Source of the DNA: Bdellovibrionales bacterium
GTDB taxonomy: Bacteria; Myxococcota; XYA12-FULL-58-9; SYDY01
NCBI GenBank assembly: GCA_005801425.1
Contig: SYDY01000072.1
Coordinates: 1-30,623 of the forward strand
DNA length: 30,623 bases
Direction of reading: 5' to 3'
The notes under the pieces were generated by a model. It had not been told where the DNA came from. It was given only the letters and a program-made list of their open reading frames with translations, and did not search any database. A program made the position numbers and the translations under genes. This document shows positions 24,265-30,623 of this stretch, one piece after another. The stretch's first letter is position 1. Every line of letters begins with the position of its first letter.

Positions 24265-25707
24265 ATGGCGTTTCCTCCAGATCTGAGACAGAAAACTCCC
24301 CCTCCGTACGTGAAGCCTCCGGGTGCCACCCCTGAAGCAAGCCCAACAGGTACGAACACTTCGCTGCAGGTTCCCGGAACTCCTCCTGCAGCGGATTCTG
24401 GCTATGACCCAAGTCAGCCTGGCAGCAATCCCACCATGGCGCCGCAGCAACCCCAAGCCCAATTGGCGCCTTCTAAGCCCACTGGATACGAACAAGCGGT
24501 TGTTGCTCCGCCTCAAGCAGCACCACCGCCCCTTCCCCCAAGCCTTGATATCAAACTCATCAAACAGGACGCCGCTGAGAATAAATGGGTCCATGAAACC
24601 ACATTGGACCACAAGGGACGGGAAGCGACTGTTTCGTTTACGGACAGGATGCCGAGTAGCTACAGTGTCAATGGATTTATCCATGTGGAGGTCCCAGGCA
24701 AAAAACAAGGCAAAGACGCGTGGATAAGATTAAGTGACCCCTTGGGTGCAGGTGCCAACGGTACGGTTTTTCCTGGCACCACAGGCGGCACGATGAGGGT
24801 CAACAAAAAAAGTAGGCCCATTGCCCCTGTAGAAGTGGCTGTAAAACAACTTACGCCCAAACCGACACAAAGCGAAAAAGCCTTTAAAGATGCCGCCTAT
24901 CTCGAAGCCGCACAAATGCGCCAATCACCCGGATCAGAGAACACACAACTGTATTTTGTGAAAAATGCCTATGGTGTGACAGAAGCGTATTTGGTCAGTG
25001 ACCTCCACGTGGGTGATGGGCACACGCTGTTCCCAACAGTGGAGTCAGGAAAACCAGCAAAGGATTACAGAACAACAGGAGATGCCGAACGTGCTTCTTT
25101 GCGCCTAAAATTCGTCATAGATGACGTTGCGTCGCAAATAGGCAGCAAAACCCGAGATGACATTGCCCACAACGATGTCAAACTCGACAATGTTTTGCTC
25201 CAAAATATTAACGGCCAAATTCACGCTGTACTGGGCGATCCGGGCTCAGTAACCCAAGTAGGTGGTGGCGATTTACTTGTAGACAACGATTACAGACCAC
25301 CCGAACTTTTGCTTCCTCAAGCTTTTGATGGAAAACCCTCCGGTGAAAAAGCGGATGTCTGGCGTACGGGCGTCATGGCGTTTGAAGCACTTGTGGGTGA
25401 ATTGCCCCAATTTGCATCAAAGCCTTTGGCCGAAAAACAAGCCATGGCCGCGGCAGGCACCTATGCTGGGTTGGTACAAAGCAACATCGACGCTGCATTC
25501 GCCACTCCACCTCCGGGCTCAATGCTGGCAGGTCTTTCGGATGCTGAGAAAGCCACATGGAAGGCTGTTCTCACAAGAACCCTTTCCGCAGATCAACCAA
25601 GCCGATGCGACACCACGGAATTGCGTGGCCTACTCTTTTCTTCGGACGAGGCGATGCTTAAAGAACGTTCCAGAATGAATTGGGACGATGTGTTACAACG
25701 CCATTGA
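24265..25707 (+). CDS. Eukaryotic-like Ser/Thr protein kinase with proline-rich N-terminus
   Basis: A 480-residue protein. Residues 1-95 are proline-rich and disordered, with a PPxY motif (TPPPYVKPP, residues 12-20), DSGYDPSQPG and a polyproline run before SLDIKLI. The kinase domain spans about 150-465: glycine loop LGAGANGTV (160-168), VAVK with K194, catalytic loop H302-N-D304-VKLDN309, metal-binding D325-P-G (DFG becomes DPG), Y-R-P-P-E347 in place of APE, and D364-V-W-R-T-G369. The essential lysine, both aspartates and the asparagine are present, so activity is likely. There is no membrane helix or PASTA domain, unlike typical bacterial PknB-type receptors. PPxY motifs bind WW domains, which are common in eukaryotes; with the neighbours this suggests a host-directed kinase, which is inference. 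Confidence 0.9.
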   Translation: MAFPPDLRQKTPPPYVKPPGATPEASPTGTNTSLQVPGTPPAADSGYDPSQPGSNPTMAPQQPQAQLAPSKPTGYEQAVVAPPQAAPPPLPPSLDIKLIKQDAAENKWVHETTLDHKGREATVSFTDRMPSSYSVNGFIHVEVPGKKQGKDAWIRLSDPLGAGANGTVFPGTTGGTMRVNKKSRPIAPVEVAVKQLTPKPTQSEKAFKDAAYLEAAQMRQSPGSENTQLYFVKNAYGVTEAYLVSDLHVGDGHTLFPTVESGKPAKDYRTTGDAERASLRLKFVIDDVASQIGSKTRDDIAHNDVKLDNVLLQNINGQIHAVLGDPGSVTQVGGGDLLVDNDYRPPELLLPQAFDGKPSGEKADVWRTGVMAFEALVGELPQFASKPLAEKQAMAAAGTYAGLVQSNIDAAFATPPPGSMLAGLSDAEKATWKAVLTRTLSADQPSRCDTTELRGLLFSSDEAMLKERSRMNWDDVLQRH

Positions 25708-25762
25708 GCCATACAACGCGATCTCGCCATGGAAAAAAAACGCATAGGCCTCTGCTCTCTCA

Positions 25763-25792
25763 TTGATATTTTTCAAAATAAAATCCTATAGA
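25763..25792 (+). promoter_or_regulatory. Candidate promoter for gene at 25798
   Basis: TTGATA (25763-25768) and TATAGA (25787-25792) are 18 bases apart. The -10-like hexamer ends 5 bases before the ATG, again leaving almost no leader. The last base of the hexamer departs from the TANNNT pattern. Confidence 0.35.
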
Positions 25793-25797
25793 CAGAG

Positions 25798-26502
25798 ATG
25801 GCTCACGGACAACAAGTCACAGCCCCGTCTAGATACGGATATGTTATTGACGCAACCAAGCCCGATATGTCTGTGCAATTTTTTCAGCACGATGCAAAAA
25901 CAGGTGCGTTGATCGCGATCACCCAAGATACATACGATAAGGCACATCCGCCCCGTCCGATCGCGCCACCGGAACAAATCCCCAAAGCACTCACCCCACT
26001 TCAGGCCTTGCACCGCGAACATGGGTATTTCGGCTTTGTCCAAGACAAATCGAAAAACTACAACGCACACGAAGTCCACCTACTCGACGGTTCCGTATTT
26101 ACCGCAGAACACAGCGTGGCATTGTGGTTCAAGCATCTCGGATTGATCCTGCTCAACGGCGCATGCATGGCAGTTGTCAATCTTGTAGGTGGTATGGGTT
26201 ACAATCTTTTCTGTGCGATCTTTGAAGACGGTGCAACAGCCAAGCATCGCTTGGAACATATGGCACTCACGCTGGGTCAACCCGTGCTGATCGGATTGCA
26301 ATTTATAGGAAACGCTGTGGGGCTTGTTTTACCGCACTTTGGGCGTTGGATATATGCCAAAGCACAAACGGGTGTTTTCTTTAAAATCGCACCATGCTTC
26401 GAACCCCTCGAACACAGCGATATTAAAAAACTCACCCTCGAACAATTCGATAAGAAATATCATTTGCTCGGTGGGAAAAAAATTGCGTCGATCACGTGGT
26501 AG
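25798..26502 (+). CDS. Unrecognised protein with two membrane segments
   Basis: A 234-residue protein I do not recognise. The first 110 residues are soluble, with a Pro-rich stretch (HPPRPIAPPEQIP, about 50-62). Two hydrophobic segments follow, at about 113-141 (LGLILLNGACMAVVNLVGGM onward) and 160-181 (GQPVLIGLQFIGNAVGLVLP), then a basic C-terminal tail ending KKIASITW. There is no N-terminal signal peptide. Two closely placed helices in the middle, with soluble ends, would put both termini on the same side of a membrane. It is the fourth gene of the accessory block and ends 12 bases before the convergent phospholipase-like gene. Nothing in it shows a catalytic function. Confidence 0.72.
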   Translation: MAHGQQVTAPSRYGYVIDATKPDMSVQFFQHDAKTGALIAITQDTYDKAHPPRPIAPPEQIPKALTPLQALHREHGYFGFVQDKSKNYNAHEVHLLDGSVFTAEHSVALWFKHLGLILLNGACMAVVNLVGGMGYNLFCAIFEDGATAKHRLEHMALTLGQPVLIGLQFIGNAVGLVLPHFGRWIYAKAQTGVFFKIAPCFEPLEHSDIKKLTLEQFDKKYHLLGGKKIASITW

Positions 26503-26514
26503 CACAAAACAACT

Positions 26515-28023
26515 TCACACCACATGCCGCATCATGAGACCCCAAAAACATCTTTTGACCCAGCTAAACCATGTTGCGTGATGTTGCACAAAGGTTTCAT
26601 GTGCATTGCTTGTATGTGGATGCACATGCACATCTCTCTCTTTGTGCCAATAATCCTGAATAAAGAGTTCCACCAAACTTTCGAGTTCCAAGTCCCGTTC
26701 TTCGCCCATCTTCTGGAACATGAATCCAAATTCGCAGGATGCTTTCAATGACAATCCATCGGCATTGTGACTTGTGACATACCAGGTGTCACCGATGATA
26801 ACAGCCTTGCGATGGCTGTATCTGTTGCTTAATACCGCTTTGGCTTCTTTCGGAAATTGTTGAACAAGCTGTAGCATGGCAAAAAATGCCGAAGCATGAT
26901 CCTGGGCATGAAGATGCGTCGAAGCAAAACGAAAATCGGCATCCTTCGTCACTGCCAAATGCGCCAATGCCACCAATCTGCGAAGAGACGCATAGGGTGT
27001 GGTGATCCAACAACGTTCATCTGGTTTTAGAAGTTGCGCTTCACGAAAGTACGAATTGTAAAGATCGGTGGGATGACGCGCCCCTGGAATGGTAAGATGC
27101 GCACGCGCGGCATATTCACCAGGGCGAAATGTCAAATCCCTTGGAAAGTAATGTTCCAAGGCTGCATCTTTGGGCAATTTGGTCAAGGCATTGGATCTGC
27201 TGCCGTGACGCAACGCCAAGAGTACTTGAACATGCGTATCAACGGCCGCAGGTCCATGGAGTTTGACCATCGTATCGATATTGTATTCCTCACCATCACT
27301 AAGATTCATGCCGCCCGCCCAGGCATGCAGTGTCTGATCGCTTTCCGAAAAAATACTGAACATTTTACAATGCTCTGCGGTGGGGAGCGGGATCCATGGA
27401 AAACCCTTGGCCAATGTGTAGCCACCGCGGATCACAGACACATCGCAACCGGCCGCGCTAAGCTTCACGGCTGCGGGAACATGTTTGAATGCATTCCAGC
27501 CGGGCATACCCCACATGATCAGCGATGGGATACTGCCTCCCCACGCATTGGCATGGGTGCCCCAGGCACACAAACGTACGTGGGTTTCAACCCCACGTCC
27601 TTGGGCATCGCATACCGCGTTTAAAATATCGGTCGATAGGCCACCGCTTTCGCTGATTTGCCAGTCGTGCAGAACGATGCTCACGACGTCACCTGGTTTT
27701 GACGTACTGATCGCGTCCCTGATGGACCTTCGTGCTTCAAAGCTGTCCTGGAGCTTCACATCATTGCCGGATGTACAGGTATAATCCACATGCCGTGCAG
27801 CGATCGGCATTTTGCCAGGTCGCACCATCCAATCGGCTGCATAGTCAACGCGACTTTTTAGGGCCTTGTCTTCGGCTTCCCGAAGCTCTGGCCCTGTAGC
27901 GCCGGCGTAACATGACGCTTGGGCAAAACCGTGCTGGCAACGATAAGTTTCCATATAAATAATAGACATAAGGAGGACATAGTAGTCATAAACCACGGGA
28001 AGAATCAACGCGCGGTGCGCCAT
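26515..28023 (-). CDS. Phospholipase D superfamily (HKD) protein, cardiolipin-synthase-like
   Basis: A 502-residue protein with two HKD-type half sites. Site 1: H218-C-K220, then WAGGMN240 and YNIDTMVKLHGPA, as in cardiolipin synthases and related enzymes. Site 2: H404-R-K406, D412, then TSHN420 in YSHRKAVIIGDTWYVTSHNA; the usual GSxN is TSxN and the spacing is one residue short. An N-terminal hydrophobic segment (ALILPVVYDYYVLLMSIIYM) may anchor it or act as an export signal. The C-terminus is aromatic and basic (FSWVKRCFWGLMMRHVV) and may touch membranes. The true start is uncertain: ATGs at 28023, 27969 and 27954 are all in frame and none has a Shine-Dalgarno site. It lies 20 bases after ftsZ on the same strand. 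Both lipid synthesis and host-lipid attack are possible. Confidence 0.8.
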   Translation of the reverse strand: MAHRALILPVVYDYYVLLMSIIYMETYRCQHGFAQASCYAGATGPELREAEDKALKSRVDYAADWMVRPGKMPIAARHVDYTCTSGNDVKLQDSFEARRSIRDAISTSKPGDVVSIVLHDWQISESGGLSTDILNAVCDAQGRGVETHVRLCAWGTHANAWGGSIPSLIMWGMPGWNAFKHVPAAVKLSAAGCDVSVIRGGYTLAKGFPWIPLPTAEHCKMFSIFSESDQTLHAWAGGMNLSDGEEYNIDTMVKLHGPAAVDTHVQVLLALRHGSRSNALTKLPKDAALEHYFPRDLTFRPGEYAARAHLTIPGARHPTDLYNSYFREAQLLKPDERCWITTPYASLRRLVALAHLAVTKDADFRFASTHLHAQDHASAFFAMLQLVQQFPKEAKAVLSNRYSHRKAVIIGDTWYVTSHNADGLSLKASCEFGFMFQKMGEERDLELESLVELFIQDYWHKERDVHVHPHTSNAHETFVQHHATWFSWVKRCFWGLMMRHVV

Positions 28024-28043
28024 GGTGTGGTTAAACGTAGGTA

Positions 28044-29207
28044 CTATTCAACCCGACGGCGTAAAAACGCAGGAATATCATAGGAGTCGTTATCCTCGTT
28101 GTCGGCCACCACGGGCGGTGCTGGCGGACGAACCGGAGTACGACGATCTTGTTCCCAACGATTACGGATCACTGTTGGGATATCGTGATCAGCACGGCTT
28201 GAAATATGCGGCACATTGGCAGACGCTGCACGCTGTGCATTGCGCTGGGCGGCACGCTCAAATCCTGTGGCAATCACCGTCACTTTGACTTCGTCGATCA
28301 TCGTCGGATCAATCACCGAACCAAAAATAATATTGGCCTCTTCATCGGCCGCTTCTTGGATCAATGTTGACGCCTCATGGATCTCATACAACGTCATGCC
28401 CGGACCACCGGTCACGTTGATCAAAATCCCTGTTGCACCATCAATGCTCACATCTTCGAGCAATGGCGATGAAACAGCTTGGGTTGCCGCTTCTACTGCT
28501 TTGCGTTCACCCGATGCACGACCGCTGCCCATCAACGCCATGCCCTGCGACGTCATAATCGTGCGCACGTCGGCAAAATCGACGTTCACGATACCATGGG
28601 TGGTGATCAAATCGCTGATCCCCTGCACCGCATTGAGCAATACACCGTCGACTTTTTTAAACGCTTCCATCATCGACGTCGCTTGATCCGTGATCGAAAG
28701 CAACCGCTGATTGGGAATGGTGATCAAGGTATCGATATTGTCACGCAGCAACATAATGCCGCTCTCGGCCTGACGACGACGACGATTGCCTTCAAAGAAA
28801 AACGGCTTGGTGACCACCCCCACCGTTAGCGCGCCCAAACTTCGTGCGATTTCTGCAATAATCGGTGCAGCGCCCGTTCCTGTGCCACCGCCCATCCCTG
28901 CGGTGATAAACACCATATCGGCACCCGCAAGGGCTTCGGCAAGATGCTCTCTGTCTTCAAGCGCCGACTCGCGGCCCACTTCAGGATTGGCACCCGCACC
29001 AAGTCCCTTGGTCAGCGTTTGACCAAGTTGGATCTTGATAGGTGCGAGATTGTTCATCAACGCCTGACGATCGGTATTGCATACCAAAAACTCGACGCCC
29101 TGAATGCCGGATTCGATCATCGTATTGATTGCATTGCCACCGCCACCACCGACGCCTATGACTTTGATCACGGCATCTTGGCTTCCAGCATCATCGAGTT
29201 CAATCAT
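28044..29207 (-). CDS. ftsZ: Cell division protein FtsZ
   Basis: A 387-residue tubulin homologue of normal length. The nucleotide-binding start [15 protein letters not shown], the tubulin signature GGGTGTG (106-112), [14 protein letters not shown]-type T5-helix region and the [11 protein letters not shown] synergy-loop segment are all present. The C-terminal tail is a variable linker (about 320-375, with [10 protein letters not shown]) followed by [12 protein letters not shown], the conserved peptide that binds FtsA. It polymerises with GTP into the division ring. GGAGGAG lies 8 bases before the ATG, a strong ribosome binding site. It follows ftsA by 59 bases, the usual dcw order. The gene directly after it here is the phospholipase-like gene, which is not a usual dcw member. 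Confidence 0.98.
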   Translation of the reverse strand: MIELDDAGSQDAVIKVIGVGGGGGNAINTMIESGIQGVEFLVCNTDRQALMNNLAPIKIQLGQTLTKGLGAGANPEVGRESALEDREHLAEALAGADMVFITAGMGGGTGTGAAPIIAEIARSLGALTVGVVTKPFFFEGNRRRRQAESGIMLLRDNIDTLITIPNQRLLSITDQATSMMEAFKKVDGVLLNAVQGISDLITTHGIVNVDFADVRTIMTSQGMALMGSGRASGERKAVEAATQAVSSPLLEDVSIDGATGILINVTGGPGMTLYEIHEASTLIQEAADEEANIIFGSVIDPTMIDEVKVTVIATGFERAAQRNAQRAASANVPHISSRADHDIPTVIRNRWEQDRRTPVRPPAPPVVADNEDNDSYDIPAFLRRRVE

Positions 29208-29266
29208 GGGTCACACTCCTCCACATCAAGTCCCTGCGGTGTAGCACATGCACACACTTTCGTGAA

Positions 29267-30496
29267 TTAAAATATATCACCCAACCAACTGCGCATGCGA
29301 CTTTTCACTTTGCTGTACACATTGGCTTCGCGCAATTTAAAATATCGCGCACCTTGATGCTCGCGACCATAGACCACAAGACCAACACCTGTTGCGTAAA
29401 TGGGATTTTGTATCGCGTCCGATAATCCACCAAAGCCGCGCGGTGCGCCACGACGCACCGGCAAACCCAAAACATCTTCCGCAAGCTCTGCCATGCCTTG
29501 AAGTTGTGTTGCACCTCCGGTGATCACCACACCACTCGCGAGTAAATCGGCATATCCTGTTTTGTGTATTTCTTGCTGAACCAACGCAAACATTTCTTCC
29601 ACACGAGGCTCGATGATCTCCGTAAGAAGCTGCTTGGACAGCGTACGCATTCCGCGATCGCCCACACTCGGTACTTCGATGGTTTCATCTTTCCCCACCA
29701 TGGATTGCAATGCACATCCATAGGCTTGTTTAATGCGTTCAGCTTCCTGCAAAGGTGTACGCAATCCAACCGCAATGTCATTGGTGATATGATCGCCACC
29801 GATGGATACCACCGACGTGTGCACAATGCTTCCATCGCTCCAAATGGCGATATCTGTGGTGCCGCCGCCGATATCGATCAAGGCCACACCGAGATCTTTT
29901 TCATCCTGGGACAGCACCGATTCCGACGATGCCAACTGCTCAAGCACAATATCCGAAACCGCCAAACCACACCGCTGGCAACACTTCACAATATTTTGTG
30001 CACTGGTCACCGCGCCGGTCACGATATGAACCCGCGCTTCCAAACGCACGCCACTCATGCCGACCGGTTCTCGGATCCCATCTTGATCGTCGATAATAAA
30101 TTCTTGAGGCAAAATGTGGATCACTTCGCGATCAAGCGGGATCGCAAGCGCCCGCGCTGCGTCGATGACCCGCGCGACATCCGCTTGACTCACTTCTTTG
30201 TTTTTTACGGCCACAATGCCGTGGCTGTTGATGCCCTTGATATGACCACCCGCAATGCCTGCGTATACTTGGCTGATTTCACAACCTGCCATTTTTTCGG
30301 CTTCCGCAACCGCGTGCTTAATAGAGGCAACCGTTGATTCAATATTGACCACAACACCCTTGCGCATACCGCGCGATGGCGCAATGCCAATCCCCACGAT
30401 GTCGATAGCTCCATGGGGTTTGGCCTCGCCGACAATGGTGCAGATTTTTGTGGTGCCAATATCAAGACCCACGATCAATTCAGATTTTTGTGCCAC
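29267..30496 (-). CDS. ftsA: Cell division protein FtsA
   Basis: A 409-residue actin-family ATPase. Phosphate-binding loops IVGLDIGTTKICTIVG at the start and VALIDIGGGTTDIAIW in the middle, then GVVITGGATQLQGMAELAED, are standard. The C-terminus ends in a basic amphipathic helix (SKVKSRMRSWLGDIF), the membrane-targeting sequence that ties FtsZ to the inner membrane. The start codon is GTG at 30496, preceded by GAGGGG at a spacing of 5 bases. ftsZ lies 59 bases downstream. The 127 bases upstream to the window edge carry a palindromic repeat and no further gene; ftsQ, the usual upstream neighbour, would lie beyond the edge if present. Confidence 0.98.
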   Translation of the reverse strand: MAQKSELIVGLDIGTTKICTIVGEAKPHGAIDIVGIGIAPSRGMRKGVVVNIESTVASIKHAVAEAEKMAGCEISQVYAGIAGGHIKGINSHGIVAVKNKEVSQADVARVIDAARALAIPLDREVIHILPQEFIIDDQDGIREPVGMSGVRLEARVHIVTGAVTSAQNIVKCCQRCGLAVSDIVLEQLASSESVLSQDEKDLGVALIDIGGGTTDIAIWSDGSIVHTSVVSIGGDHITNDIAVGLRTPLQEAERIKQAYGCALQSMVGKDETIEVPSVGDRGMRTLSKQLLTEIIEPRVEEMFALVQQEIHKTGYADLLASGVVITGGATQLQGMAELAEDVLGLPVRRGAPRGFGGLSDAIQNPIYATGVGLVVYGREHQGARYFKLREANVYSKVKSRMRSWLGDIF

Positions 30497-30607
30497 GCTG
30501 TCCCCTCATCATGCATATTGATGATGTGCAATCGCACGAATTGGGCGCATGTGACAAAGAAAAAGGGCAATTGTGTGATTGTTCTATTGTGGGCGCTTCT
30601 TATAGGG

Positions 30608-30623
30608 GCGGTTCGCGAACCGC
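30608..30623. repeat. Palindromic intergenic repeat (copy 4, cut by window edge)
   Basis: GCGGTTCGCGAACCGC is a perfect 16-base palindrome preceded by TAGGGG, so the complete element probably continues as CCCCTA beyond the window. It is nearly the same as the copy at 19925-19944, and lies upstream of ftsA. Confidence 0.75.

Noticed and set aside
27034-27624. 196-codon open frame on the plus strand
   Set aside because: It lies entirely antisense to the phospholipase-D-like gene, whose HKD motifs are clear, and its translation shows no family features.
29564-30337. 257-codon open frame on the plus strand
   Set aside because: It is the antisense shadow of ftsA, which is unmistakable, and its His/Arg-rich translation is typical of such shadows.

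Overview
The window reads as a chromosomal segment of a Gram-negative bacterium with a deltaproteobacterial flavour (Myxococcota or Bdellovibrionota are my best guesses). The clues are an FtsA-FtsZ pair with a DIPAFLRR tail, a UPF0158 protein, an Rcp1-type receiver, stacked hybrid-kinase and GGDEF signalling genes, and a small bacterial histone whose RKTV..YD ending resembles Bdellovibrio-type histones. The lineage is inferred from gene content only. There is no rRNA, tRNA, CRISPR array or insertion sequence, and no gene-free gap longer than 300 bases.

Layout. 91-2455 holds a UPF0158 protein, a lysine-tailed histone on the minus strand, and the GTPase YchF. 2452-7544 holds a repeat-tailed coiled-coil protein, a 1063-residue protein ending in a cysteine-rich module that matches RING-between-RING (RBR) ubiquitin ligases, and a MORN-type repeat protein. 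7652-13685 is one minus-strand run: cinA, an Rcp1-like receiver, a two-receiver diguanylate cyclase, a PAS-GAF hybrid histidine kinase and a single-domain receiver. 13843-18504 is a very large protein with an N-terminal polymerase-beta-type nucleotidyltransferase head. 18516-21447 (minus) holds hutG, pgpA and a cobalamin-binding-type radical SAM protein. 21568-28023 is an accessory block: two unrecognised proteins and a Ser/Thr kinase, each with a Ser/Pro- or Pro-rich disordered N-terminus, then a two-helix membrane protein and a phospholipase-D-like protein. 28044-30496 is ftsA-ftsZ on the minus strand.

How it fits together. The housekeeping genes look ordinary and several have clear Shine-Dalgarno sites. 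Between them sit genes that look eukaryote-directed: the RBR-like protein, the kinase with a PPxY motif, and the Ser/Pro-rich proteins. Several of these lack a Shine-Dalgarno site and instead have a -10-like hexamer 6-7 bases before the start codon, suggesting leaderless mRNAs. My working hypothesis is a protist- or animal-associated bacterium with a dispersed effector repertoire; no secretion system is visible here. A family of small palindromes ending in GTAGGGGC/GCCCCTAC occurs in four intergenic positions.
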